DNA of 64,000 bases from Planococcus halocryophilus (GTDB lineage Bacteria; Bacillota; Bacilli; Bacillales_A; Planococcaceae): contig NZ_JAKVTG010000002.1 of the NCBI RefSeq assembly GCF_022489025.1, forward strand, positions 292,740 through 356,739, written 5' to 3'. A program made the translations under genes and the position numbers. This document shows, piece after piece, positions 17,382 through 25,334 of the stretch (positions within the stretch are counted from its first letter, which is position 1; every line of letters starts with the position of its first letter). Under the pieces are notes generated by a model that had not been told where the DNA came from, made no database searches, and saw only the letters and a program-made list of their open reading frames with translations.

Positions 17382-18452
17382 TTAGCTCCTCACTTCTTCA
17401 TATTTTTTAGTTAAGAACTCTGAAAAATCTCTAATTGTTCTTCCTGTACTTCCAAAATTATATTTTTTAGTTTTTCTATTATATTTTGCAGACAATTTTT
17501 TAAATTCTTCGTTTCTGTGAGTCCAGTCAACTTTAGCAATCACATCTTTAAACAAGTCTTCCATTTTTTCGTAAGGATGTTTGGTTTGAACTGTATAAAT
17601 AAATTTTGCAATCGCCACTATAATATTGGAACTCATAATAATATACTTATCTCTATTTCCAGCATCAATAGGGGCATATTGTCTAAATAGTGTTACGAAA
17701 TCTTCTGTCTTTTTTTTATATTCTTCGTAGTTATCTTTAGTGATAGCTGATTTAGAATTTCGACTAAAAACACCATCGTTTAAAGCTTTAGCAACAGCAT
17801 ATAAGGTCGATGCTGTCATTAATTTTGTTCGGGTACTTTTGGCTCTACATTCTATTAAATCTATAGGCAAATTATTTACTACTTCTCGAACCAATTCGCC
17901 ATACATATCATCTTTCTTGTACATTATTAAAAGAGTATTGTTCACTACCGATGATTTAGTATTTATGTCTGTAAATAATTGTCTTTCTTGTTCAAGTTCT
18001 AAATCCATGAAAATTTGTATAGTCATCGGAAAATTTAATAACATATGATATAATTCCTCATTACCATTGCTTACTTCCATACGTCTTTTTAAAAATTCAA
18101 ATGCTCTTATTCTATGTTGACCATCTAAAATTATTAATCTTTCATCCATGCTTAAACTGTAAGCTTGTCTTCCTTCATCAAATACCCCTTGACCTCTTGC
18201 CGAAAAAATTAAAGGCGAAAAATAAATATCATTGCCATCTAAGCCATATTGAATATATTGTCCTATACTTGCAACCTTATTTTCATCTAATTCTCTTTGA
18301 ACTTTTAAATCTACTTCTAAAAATTTGAGAATATCGTTCACTGTACATTGAATAGTTATGACCTCTTGATTAAATTGCTCCCTTTTTATTCCACTCATCG
18401 TTATATAACTTTTTTTAACTTCTGATGATAAACTAGATAGGTTTAAAGTCAT
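17382..18452 (-). CDS. DGQHR-domain protein B (DndB/ParB-fold superfamily)
   Basis: 356 aa, paralogue-like partner of the next gene: LIILDGQHRIRAF gives DGQHR at 110-114 and LFTDINTKSSVVNNTL repeats the second motif. Both proteins keep every residue of both motifs, so neither looks like a decaying copy, yet the rest has diverged strongly, which suggests two specialised subunits. AAAGGAG lies 8 bp before the ATG. First gene of a two-gene operon ending at 16226. The family link is firm; the biological role is not known. Confidence 0.8.
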   Translation of the reverse strand: MTLNLSSLSSEVKKSYITMSGIKREQFNQEVITIQCTVNDILKFLEVDLKVQRELDENKVASIGQYIQYGLDGNDIYFSPLIFSARGQGVFDEGRQAYSLSMDERLIILDGQHRIRAFEFLKRRMEVSNGNEELYHMLLNFPMTIQIFMDLELEQERQLFTDINTKSSVVNNTLLIMYKKDDMYGELVREVVNNLPIDLIECRAKSTRTKLMTASTLYAVAKALNDGVFSRNSKSAITKDNYEEYKKKTEDFVTLFRQYAPIDAGNRDKYIIMSSNIIVAIAKFIYTVQTKHPYEKMEDLFKDVIAKVDWTHRNEEFKKLSAKYNRKTKKYNFGSTGRTIRDFSEFLTKKYEEVRS

Positions 18453-18844
18453 TTTCAGTTCTCCTTTATGTTTTTTTTGAAATAATTAAAATAATCATAA
18501 CACTCTTTATTAATTGTTGTGTGTTTTCTTGTCTATTCCCCGAAAATAATTTTAAATTAATAAAAATATCAAATTTACGTTAATTTAATTGAATTAAATC
18601 ACTTTATTCAACTATTTTTATGTATATATTTTATTATTCTTACTCTCTTTATCCGTTAATTAGTTTCAACTTTCTTAACTCTTTTCTTATATAGCTATTT
18701 TTTAAAATTTATCACTAATAAAAAGTAATTAGCTCCCTATAATTGTAAACAAATTGGAGTGGTTATAGTGCTATAGTCTTTTTTAACTATTATCGCAGTG
18801 GTCTTGGTGAAAACTATCCCCCATTAAAAATAGAACTCTCATAA
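18453..18844. other. Intergenic upstream of the DGQHR operon
   Basis: 392 bp of extremely AT-rich sequence between the DGQHR operon and the resolvase gene, both read leftward. It should contain the DGQHR promoter, but I find no confident -35/-10 pair. A short weak hairpin at the resolvase stop (about 18833-18852) may end that transcript. No small ORF with a ribosome site. Confidence 0.4.
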
Positions 18845-19483
18845 TTAAGAGTCCTGTAACATTTTTTCATATTCTTTAATGACTTTATAAAACGAGTTCT
18901 TTTTTAATCCCATTGATGTCATAAATTCTATTCCAGTTGTTTCTTTATCTCTCCAAATTTTATATTTTGATTCAAGAATAAGCCTTTGTTCTTTATTTAA
19001 AACACTTAGGTTTATTTTCGGTCTTCCTAGATGTTTACCCGATGCCTTAGCAATAGCTATCCCTTCTGCTTGTCTTTGTAAGATGTTCATTCGTTCCCGC
19101 TCACTTACAAACGCCAACACCTGTAATACTAAATCACTCACAAATGTCCCTAACATATCTTTATATTGAGTAGTATCTAATAACGGCATATCTAGGACTC
19201 TGATATCAGCTTTTATATTTTGAGTAATATCCTCCCACTCTCTCTTTATTTCTTTTGCATTTCTTCCAAATCGGTCAATAGACTTTATATACAATAAGTC
19301 TCCCTTCCGAAGACAACTTTTCAAGGATTGATATTGAAGTCTGTTGAAATCTTTCCCACTTTTCTTATCAATAAAAATATCCCTCTCATTTATACCTAAA
19401 TCTTTTATTTCTTTTAGTTGTCTTGCTTCATTTTGTTCTTTACTTGAAACCCTCACATAAGCAAAAACTTTAGTATTAGACAT
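18845..19483 (-). CDS. Small serine recombinase (resolvase/invertase family)
   Basis: 212 aa. N-terminal catalytic domain with YVRVSSKEQNEARQ (nucleophile Ser13), IKSIDRFGRNAKE and the long E helix (VLAFVSERERMNILQRQAEGI), then a hinge GRPK and a C-terminal helix-turn-helix (TTGIEFMTSMGLKKNSFYKVIKEY). This is the size of Tn3/Bin-type resolvases, not of integrating recombinases. It could resolve multimers of the excised circular element. A binding site probably lies in the 306 bp upstream. Confidence 0.9.
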   Translation of the reverse strand: MSNTKVFAYVRVSSKEQNEARQLKEIKDLGINERDIFIDKKSGKDFNRLQYQSLKSCLRKGDLLYIKSIDRFGRNAKEIKREWEDITQNIKADIRVLDMPLLDTTQYKDMLGTFVSDLVLQVLAFVSERERMNILQRQAEGIAIAKASGKHLGRPKINLSVLNKEQRLILESKYKIWRDKETTGIEFMTSMGLKKNSFYKVIKEYEKMLQDS

Positions 19484-19789
19484 ATAAATCCCCCTAATTT
19501 TGTTGATATAAGCTTATTCTTTTTACAAACGTTTATATAAGAGTAATTCCACATTTACAAACTAAGATTTAGGCTGTTCTATAGAGTTTCTAAAGGTATA
19601 CCTTTTTAAACGTAACTTCTGTAAGCTACTTCTGTCTTCTTGATAGAGTTAAAATTTCCCCTTATTTATGCACGTCTAAATTACCTTTAATAAGGGGATT
19701 TGAATATGATTTTTATCTATTTTGCATTTTATAAAAATGACAGATTGGAAGGACAGGAGTGTGTTTTTCTACATAAAATTTATCTTTTA
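19484..19789. other. Intergenic with hairpin between rep and resolvase genes
   Basis: A 10-bp inverted repeat (19657-19666 TCCCCTTATT with 19689-19698) and a 22-nt loop lie downstream of the replication gene. Near 19505-19545 there are two imperfect GATATAAG/TATATAAG copies that could be resolvase sites. Either could also be a replication nick site or a terminator; none is proven. Confidence 0.35.
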
Positions 19790-20710
19790 TTAATTTTCTT
19801 GAAGTTCTTTCCATTCAATGAGGAGATTAGGTAATAAATTTTCTTTAGGTAGGTGCAGTTCTTGAATCCACTTATTTCTAGCATAATATGTTGAGCCATA
19901 CAGCTCTTTAGTTTTCGTAATGCCCAATGACTCTCTTATAATATTAAATCCTAAAACTGTTTCTATTCTGTTTATTTTTTGTCCTTCTAACCAATCACAA
20001 GAAACAATTTGGGATTGTGATTCTTCAAATGAGATATCACCCATTACCTTTTCAAAATTCAATTTAAAAAATTCAAAAGTTAAGATTTGTACAGCTTGTC
20101 TTTCAGAGCTATATTTTTTAATTGAGTTTAATGGTGGTCTAATTTCCATTCTTAATATCCCAAAAGTTTTTTCTATTAGTTCTGCCGATTGTTTTTTAGC
20201 TTTGCACTCTTTTTGCTTATCATAAAACATGATGCTACTGCTTTTGTTTTTATAAATAACTGTTTCACTATGATTTATTAAGTATGTTTGTTTATAGGGC
20301 AACTGCTTTTTTCCAAGAAATTGAATATAGTCATTCACTTTATTTCCCACATAAAAATTCCAACAGATATCTATTCTCTGGACAATCCATTCCGTCTTAC
20401 TAATTTCTACTCCCAATAAACTATGAAGTTCTTGTTGAAGTTTATCCCAAAAAACATTAATATCTTTTAGCTTTATAACATTGACGTTTTCTCCAAATAA
20501 AAATTTAGGTATAGATACTTGAATTATTAAAAGTCTTGTATTGGTGATATAGGTTATGTATGGAATGTTTTTTGTTTTAATTTGATATGTATCATTCAGC
20601 TCGCCAGTCTCATTATTAAAGTATGTAATTGTTTTTAGATTTTCTATGTTAGTAAATGTTTCTTTGCTTATAGCTATATTTTCTGACTTTAGTCTTACTG
20701 TATCAAACAA
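19790..20710 (-). CDS. Replication initiation protein, phage/plasmid gene II/X-like
   Basis: 306 aa. The N-terminus MFDTVRLK resembles the typical start of rolling-circle initiators of the gene II/X group, and VQRIDICWNF, IMFYDKQKE and FGILRMEIRPP are family-like blocks with the expected acidic, basic and aromatic residues. The start is TTG 20710, chosen because AAAGGAG lies 8 bp upstream; the longer frame from 20749 has no ribosome site. It suggests the excised circle can replicate. Identification is by motif impression; the catalytic Tyr cannot be fixed by eye. Confidence 0.6.
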   Translation of the reverse strand: MFDTVRLKSENIAISKETFTNIENLKTITYFNNETGELNDTYQIKTKNIPYITYITNTRLLIIQVSIPKFLFGENVNVIKLKDINVFWDKLQQELHSLLGVEISKTEWIVQRIDICWNFYVGNKVNDYIQFLGKKQLPYKQTYLINHSETVIYKNKSSSIMFYDKQKECKAKKQSAELIEKTFGILRMEIRPPLNSIKKYSSERQAVQILTFEFFKLNFEKVMGDISFEESQSQIVSCDWLEGQKINRIETVLGFNIIRESLGITKTKELYGSTYYARNKWIQELHLPKENLLPNLLIEWKELQEN

Positions 20711-20787
20711 GTTCAAAACTCCTTTCTGTAATTTGATAATGAATTTCATATGTTATAAGAAACAAAAAACTATGTATTAATCCCGTT

Positions 20788-20886
20788 TTACTTAGTAGCT
20801 ATTGTTACTTGTGATATTGATTCGAAAATAATTGTAGAGAGATTGTCCAAAAATAATTCAAATTGATTCTCTTTTGATTTATCCAC
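20788..20886 (-). CDS. 32-aa ORF leading the rep operon
   Basis: GTG 20886 is preceded by a strong GGAAGGAGGT site about 7 bp upstream, and the whole frame lies between the leftward promoter (20917-20945) and rep. The peptide is acidic and amphipathic (MDKSKENQFELFLDNLSTII...). It may be a small regulator or a leader coupling translation to rep. The ribosome site is the main evidence. Confidence 0.5.
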   Translation of the reverse strand: MDKSKENQFELFLDNLSTIIFESISQVTIATK

Positions 20887-20916
20887 CTTTTTACCTCCTT
20901 CCTTTCTTATAACCCT

Positions 20917-20992
20917 ATAGTAGCATAAAGGTAGCATTATGTCAATAGTTAATGCTACTTAACTTGACTAAATGCTACTTTCATGCTACAAT
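20917..20992. promoter_or_regulatory. Divergent promoters with five GTAGCAT operators
   Basis: Leftward: TTGACA (20940-20945, minus) and TACTAT (20917-20922), 17-bp spacer. Rightward: TTGACT (20964-20969) and TACAAT (20987-20992), 17-bp spacer. Five copies of GTAGCAT or its complement sit at 20920, 20931, 20952, 20972 and 20983, inside or between these elements. This is a switch-like operator for control of rep and of the XRE-recombinase operon, most simply by the XRE protein itself. Confidence 0.75.
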
Positions 20993-21022
20993 AAGTTTAT
21001 GTACAAGATTGGAGTGTAAACA

Positions 21023-21622
21023 TTGAACAATTTAAGTTTTGGAAAAGAATTAAAATATTTGAGGAAACAAGCTGGTATTCCTTCTAAAGTTTTATCGAAA
21101 AAGGTTGGCAAAGCAGTAACCTATGTTTCTCAACTAGAGAGAGAACTAATTAAAAACCCTTCTTATGATACATGTATTAAAATTTTACTAGAGTTAGGTC
21201 TTGATATAACAGAAGCCGAAAAAATGTTAAGTTACTTCGACATTAAATCTAAAGAAGCAAAAGAAGCTGAATATAAATCGACCTTAATGCAAGATAGGGA
21301 AAATAGTTGGCAAGCTAATTCAGATTATTACGTTAAAAAATTTGAACAAATCGAAAAAAGTAAGAGCTTATTTTTGCAACTTGCTGATAAAAGATTTAGT
21401 ACCTTGGGACAATATGATAATTCAAAAGCTAACAAGGTTTTGGATAACTTAAATAAAATTTTAAATAGCGAAGAAAAATCCGATTTCTTTTTTTCACTTT
21501 TCGAAAATGATTTCTCAAAATTGAACCTCACAGAGACTGAATTAATATTAAGGAAAATTGATAAAGATTATAAACAAATAGTTACAAAAAAAATAATAGA
21601 AGAAATGGATGGAATAGAATGA
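21023..21622 (+). CDS. XRE-family helix-turn-helix regulator
   Basis: 199 aa. Residues 6-60 form a Cro/CI-type HTH (FGKELKYLRKQAGIPSKVLSKKVG, then YVSQLERE). The rest is highly charged and helical, probably for oligomerisation. TTG start with GGAG 8 bp upstream, directly behind the rightward promoter with its GTAGCAT repeats. The last codons overlap the start of the recombinase gene by 4 bp, so regulator and recombinase are co-expressed; it is the likely repressor of excision and replication. Confidence 0.85.
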   Translation: MNNLSFGKELKYLRKQAGIPSKVLSKKVGKAVTYVSQLERELIKNPSYDTCIKILLELGLDITEAEKMLSYFDIKSKEAKEAEYKSTLMQDRENSWQANSDYYVKKFEQIEKSKSLFLQLADKRFSTLGQYDNSKANKVLDNLNKILNSEEKSDFFFSLFENDFSKLNLTETELILRKIDKDYKQIVTKKIIEEMDGIE

Positions 21623-23184
21623 ACGAAACGAAAGTAGCATTATATGTAAGAGTATCTACAGAAGAACAGGCAACAGAAGGTTATTCAATTGCAGGGCAAA
21701 TTCAAATTTTAAGAGATTATTGTAATAAAAATGATTTCAAAGTAGTGAAAATTTATAAGGACGAAGGAATCAGCGGTAAATCTACTGAAAGACCTTCCTT
21801 ACAGGAGCTACTTGAAGACTCTAAGCATAATAATTTTGATATGGTTATGGTATGGAAAGTTTCAAGATTGTCTCGTAAACAAGTCGATTTTCTCAATATT
21901 CTTGACCATTTTCAAAAAAACAATATTAAACTTTATAGTTATAGTGATAATATTGATGCTTCAACTCCAATGGGAATAGCTATGCTTCAAATGCTAGGAA
22001 CGTTTTCAGAACTAGAAAGAAATATGATAGTAGAGAATGTAAAGATGGGGATGACTCAAAGAGCAAAAGAAGGAAAGTGGAATGGCGGAAGTGTGCTTGG
22101 ATACTCTTCTAAGGAAAAAAAATTAGTTATTAATGAGAATGAAGCTTATATTATAAGATATATTTTTGATTTATATGTAAGCGGTAAAGGCTTTAAATCC
22201 ATTGCCAACCAATTAAACCATGAAGGTTATATGACCAAGAGAAAAGCTAATTTTTCTACAAATTCTATCAGGCAAATCATTATGAACCCTATTTATTCTG
22301 GTTTAATTCGCTTTAATCAATACGAAGATTGGAATGTTAAGAAACGGGAGGGGAAAAGTGAAAATATAGTTTTAGTCAAAGGGGAACATCAACCTATCAT
22401 TAGCAACGAAGTATGGGAGAAAAGCCAAGTTTTATTTATCCAAAGGTCAAGTAAACCCGCCAAAACCTTTACAGGAAATTTTCCTTTAACAACTCTGCTT
22501 CGTTGTCCAAAATGTGGACAAGGCATGATTGGACATAAGTCAAAAAAAGGTAAAAATTCTAATGAATACTTACGTTACTACCAATGCGGAAATTTTCATT
22601 ATAAAGGTAGTGCAGTGTGTAAATCTAATTTACTAAATGCTGATTTGGTCGAAGAATTTGTATTTAAGCGTTTAGAAGAAATCACATCTCAGCCAACGGT
22701 GCTTGAATCTATTGTAGAGAAAGTAAATGATAGAATTAGCAAATTAAAAAATCCTATTAAAGCTAAACAAACAAACATAGAGGAAAGAATTTTCAATACA
22801 GAAAAAAACATAAAAAAGTTTTTGTCAATTATCGAAAATAGTGATAATCCACCTGACTCAATATTAGAAAAGCTTAACGAGCTAGATAACGAAAAGAAAA
22901 TTCTTCTTGAACAAATGAAAGAAATTGAATACGAATTAGGAAGACCTATTATAAAAGAAGTATCGTTGGAGCAGATACAGCAAGTCTTATCTATGTTTTC
23001 AAAAATTCTACCAAATATTTCTCATGAAAAACAGAAGAACCTTTTACACTCTATTATTAATAAAATTACTGTTAATGAAGGAAATTCCCCACAAAAAAGA
23101 AGCGTCAAAGATATTGAGTTATACTTTGACGCTTCTCCTAATAATAACTATGTGTTTACTTATGGTACGGTTCACCCTTCATAA
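21619..23184 (+). CDS. Large serine recombinase (integrase/excisionase of the element)
   Basis: 521 aa. Catalytic domain with [16 protein letters not shown] (nucleophile Ser13), [11 protein letters not shown] and the SELERNMI helix; recombinase domain (about 150-250); zinc ribbon [10 protein letters not shown]...YQC...VC (about 293-340); and a coiled coil (about 375-430) that controls integration versus excision. The stop codon and last eight codons lie within or beyond the att repeat, in DNA antisense to rlmH, so the C-terminus depends on the integration state. Start overlaps the XRE gene by 4 bp. Single recombinase, unlike the ccrA/ccrB pair of SCC. Confidence 0.93.
   Translation: MNETKVALYVRVSTEEQATEGYSIAGQIQILRDYCNKNDFKVVKIYKDEGISGKSTERPSLQELLEDSKHNNFDMVMVWKVSRLSRKQVDFLNILDHFQKNNIKLYSYSDNIDASTPMGIAMLQMLGTFSELERNMIVENVKMGMTQRAKEGKWNGGSVLGYSSKEKKLVINENEAYIIRYIFDLYVSGKGFKSIANQLNHEGYMTKRKANFSTNSIRQIIMNPIYSGLIRFNQYEDWNVKKREGKSENIVLVKGEHQPIISNEVWEKSQVLFIQRSSKPAKTFTGNFPLTTLLRCPKCGQGMIGHKSKKGKNSNEYLRYYQCGNFHYKGSAVCKSNLLNADLVEEFVFKRLEEITSQPTVLESIVEKVNDRISKLKNPIKAKQTNIEERIFNTEKNIKKFLSIIENSDNPPDSILEKLNELDNEKKILLEQMKEIEYELGRPIIKEVSLEQIQQVLSMFSKILPNISHEKQKNLLHSIINKITVNEGNSPQKRSVKDIELYFDASPNNNYVFTYGTVHPS
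23098..23136 (-). terminator. Terminator for rlmH hidden in the recombinase coding end
   Basis: Perfect 13-bp inverted repeat (23098-23110 with 23124-23136), followed on the minus strand by TTTTTTG. It lies about 20 bp beyond the rlmH stop codon, inside the 3' end of the recombinase gene on the other strand, so the element supplies a new terminator for its target gene. Confidence 0.7.
23155..23176. repeat. Proximal attachment repeat (rlmH 3' end)
   Basis: The partner of 14859-14880. It contains the last codons and stop of rlmH on the minus strand and, on the plus strand, the last codons of the recombinase. Target and reading (PYHK-stop) correspond to the staphylococcal SCC attachment region at the end of orfX/rlmH. 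Confidence 0.88.
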
Positions 23185-23635
23185 TCCGAAACGCCCGATA
23201 AACCTGCTCCACCAAAATTAACTTCATCAATTGATGGGGAAACGTCATCTTCGAAAACGATAATTTTTCATCCGCCCGCTTTAATACCTCGTCATGTAAC
23301 CCAAGCGATCCGCCAATAACAAAGACAATTTTGCTGCGGCCATAGGTCATTAACGATTCGATGTCTTTTGCAAGCTGCTCCGAAGTTTTCATCTTTCCAT
23401 CAATTGCTAATGCAATGACATACGCGTCAGCGGAAATTTTCGCCATAATTCGGTCGGCTTCTTTCTTTTTGACAATTTCCATGTCCGCATCACTCAATTG
23501 CTCTGGTGCTTTTTCGTCTGCAACTTCAATTTCATTAATTTTTGAATAGCTTCCAAGTCGTTTTGTGTACTCTTCGATTCCAGCTTTCAAATATTTCTCT
23601 TTCAACTTTCCTACACTGATAATTGAGATATTCAC
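23156..23635 (-). CDS. rlmH: 23S rRNA pseudouridine-1915 N3-methyltransferase
   Basis: 159 aa SPOUT-class enzyme that methylates pseudouridine 1915 in helix 69 of 23S rRNA on the 70S ribosome. [14 protein letters not shown] and the C-terminal knot sequence ([23 protein letters not shown]) form the SAM site. The protein ends MKGEPYHK as in relatives, so insertion of the element left the coding sequence intact. Followed on the left by the element and on the right by the CxxH/CxxC small protein, as in other Bacillales. Confidence 0.96.
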   Translation of the reverse strand: MNISIISVGKLKEKYLKAGIEEYTKRLGSYSKINEIEVADEKAPEQLSDADMEIVKKKEADRIMAKISADAYVIALAIDGKMKTSEQLAKDIESLMTYGRSKIVFVIGGSLGLHDEVLKRADEKLSFSKMTFPHQLMKLILVEQVYRAFRIMKGEPYHK

Positions 23636-23670
23636 AACTTATCCCCCTTCACATTAAATTTACAAACAAG

Positions 23671-24053
23671 TTATGCACAATAGTTATACACATACTAACA
23701 CCCAATTTCTACATATTGTGCTCGATCAGGCGTTTGCCACAAGATACGTTGCAGCCTCTTTGCAATAATCACAAGTTGTGGATAACTTTTCTGTTTCTGA
23801 TAATTCTGTTAGTATAGGGTAATTTTTAGTCTCTGCTACGAACACGTCCAACGCATGCTCCACGTGGGTTTTACAGCATTTTATCTCCATTATTTCCACC
23901 TCTTTCGATTTCCGAATATTCCACATAGTTATACACATTTCATTCATCTTTATCCACACCCTATTTTAACAGACCAAAAGAGTTCCGGATAGCGGAGCTT
24001 TTATCCTCTTGTGGATTGTTAACAATAAATTTACACGTCAAAAGTTATCCACA
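23671..24053. promoter_or_regulatory. Cluster of DnaA boxes beside rlmH
   Basis: TTATGCACA (23671), TTATACACA (23684 and 23929), TTATCCACA (23950 and 24045), TGTGGATAA (23777, inside the CxxC gene) and the variant TGTGGATTG (24010). That is seven DnaA-box-like 9-mers in under 400 bp, 30 kb from oriC. Such clusters titrate DnaA in B. subtilis. The 23891-24327 gap holds nothing else clear. Confidence 0.55.
23726..23890 (-). CDS. CxxH/CxxC small protein
   Basis: 54 aa, starting MEIKCCKTHVEHALD and containing CDYC, the paired CxxH/CxxC pattern of a small conserved Firmicute protein found next to rlmH; it probably binds zinc. Start 23890 is chosen because AGAGGTGG lies 6-7 bp upstream and the protein begins right before the motif. 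Function unknown. Confidence 0.85.
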   Translation of the reverse strand: MEIKCCKTHVEHALDVFVAETKNYPILTELSETEKLSTTCDYCKEAATYLVANA

Positions 24054-24327
24054 TGCTTTTTCTGCTTTTCCGAGCTTTCCTTCTTCTCCTCGAAATTTCA
24101 AAATTTAATATTTGAATAGTATTAGTTCAAGACAATGAAAAAACGGAAGGTGACAACTCCTACGGAAAGAACGAAGTAATGAAGTGAAAAGTGGGGGTTG
24201 GATCCTTCATATAAGACAAGATCTATGTCCCTTAAATGGTGTGTACTTAGATTTCCTTTGGTTATACGAATGTTATATACTGATTTCACATACTTATCAC
24301 TTTACTATGATACTTGGAGGAGATCTC

Positions 24328-25077
24328 ATGATGTTCGAAAACAAAGTAGTGATTGTTAATGGTGGAACGGATGGAATTGGTAAAGAAGTAGTTCGTTTCT
24401 TTTGTAAAGAAGGGGCTACTGTTCATTTTACTGGAAGAGATCGTAACAAAGGCTCTCAGGTTGAGAGTGAATGCAACGAAAGAGCCCATTTTTACCAAGT
24501 CCACAACGAAAACGTGGAAGAAATCGAAAGCTTTTTTAAAACACTTGAAAACAATGAACATCATGTTGATATTCTATTCAACAATGCTGGTATTCTGTCT
24601 ACAGGAATGGGGCCTTTGTCTCGAGTAAAGTTAGATGACTGGAACTATTTAATTGCTGTCAATCAAACGGCTGTCTTCGCCTACATGAAATATTCTTTAG
24701 TCGTGATGAGTAAGCAACGAAATGGCGTCATTATTAATAATGCAGCCATCCTTGGAAACGACAAGGTTAATCCTATGCTACCAGCTTATAGCGGAACAAA
24801 AGCAGCAGTTGTCGCGATGACTCAAAGTACGGCACTACGCTTTGCTAACCTAGGAATTCGTGTAAATTGCATATCTCCTGGCCCTACAGAAACTGACCTA
24901 GCCATTAATGCATATGGCGGGATAGAGAATTATGAAAAACAATCAAAGGGACACCCTAGAGGAAGTTACGGGAAACCAAGTGAGATTGCAGAAGTCGTTC
25001 TATTCTTAGCTTCAGACAAAGCATCCTATATAAACGGTGCAGAAATAGTCGTAGACGGTGGCTACTCCTTAAAATAA
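24328..25077 (+). CDS. Short-chain dehydrogenase/reductase
   Basis: 249 aa. NAD(P)-binding GGTDGIGK near the N-terminus, NNAG in the middle, catalytic YSGTK (Tyr-X3-Lys) and the C-terminal FLASDKASYINGAEIVVDGG typical of classical SDRs. Start 24328 follows GGAGGAG 7 bp upstream; the longer open frame to 24184 lacks a ribosome site. It is a lone plus-strand gene inserted between the rlmH/CxxC pair and htrA, which are usually close neighbours, so it is probably an acquired gene. Substrate unknown. Confidence 0.9.
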   Translation: MMFENKVVIVNGGTDGIGKEVVRFFCKEGATVHFTGRDRNKGSQVESECNERAHFYQVHNENVEEIESFFKTLENNEHHVDILFNNAGILSTGMGPLSRVKLDDWNYLIAVNQTAVFAYMKYSLVVMSKQRNGVIINNAAILGNDKVNPMLPAYSGTKAAVVAMTQSTALRFANLGIRVNCISPGPTETDLAINAYGGIENYEKQSKGHPRGSYGKPSEIAEVVLFLASDKASYINGAEIVVDGGYSLK

Positions 25078-25099
25078 ACAAATTCAGAGTATATTTCCT

Positions 25100-25290
25100 A
25101 TCTTAAAAAAGAACCTTTCACTAGTGAAGGCGCGTCTACGGGGTAGGCGAAGCGAGAAGACAGGTGATCTTCCTGGCTTCTCGTGAGAGCCAAGGAGGGG
25201 CGATTTTGGCTCCTCCTTTGCGACGAGCTTGCGCAGGAGCAACCATCTTTGCTCTACACAAAGCGACCGAAGCGATAAATTTCCACAAAA
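25100..25290. repeat. GC-rich non-coding block
   Basis: GC-rich, partly palindromic sequence (complementary CTTCTCG and CGAGAAG-like pieces, GGAGGGGCG, GGAGCAACC) in otherwise AT-rich intergenic DNA, with no reading frame carrying a ribosome site. It resembles the extragenic repeats scattered through Bacillales genomes. See also 26725-26910 and 41367-41516. Confidence 0.4.
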
Positions 25291-25334
25291 AAACTGCAGA
25301 CTACTCGGATTACCTGAGTTTGTCTACAGTCTGA

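Larger units (their letters stand above)
14859..23176. mobile_element. rlmH-targeted integrative element (SCC-like), about 8.3 kb
   Basis: Bounded by direct repeats (14859-14880 and 23155-23176, 20 of 22 identical) that both encode the RlmH tail GEPYHK-stop on the minus strand. The right copy is the 3' end of the intact rlmH gene. The large serine recombinase gene runs into the right repeat. Contents: two membrane proteins, two DGQHR proteins, small resolvase, gene II/X-like replication protein, 32-aa ORF, XRE regulator, recombinase. It is clearly more AT-rich than its neighbours. It shares its target site with staphylococcal SCC, but has one recombinase at the edge instead of a central ccr complex, so it is SCC-like in target rather than proven to be related. 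Confidence 0.88.

Noticed and set aside
16313..18452. Idea that the DGQHR genes are part of a Dnd phosphorothioation locus
   Set aside because: No dndA, C, D, E or restriction genes in the window; naming them dndB would be misleading.
20214..20232. TTATCATAAAACATGATGC, resembles a staphylococcal attachment sequence
   Set aside because: It encodes the conserved MFYDKQKE stretch of the replication protein and has inverted orientation and no partner; treated as coincidence.
14859..23176. Search for mec, ccrA/B pairs, restriction-modification, CRISPR or known toxin-antitoxin genes in the element
   Set aside because: None found by reading the translated frames; the element is not a resistance cassette.
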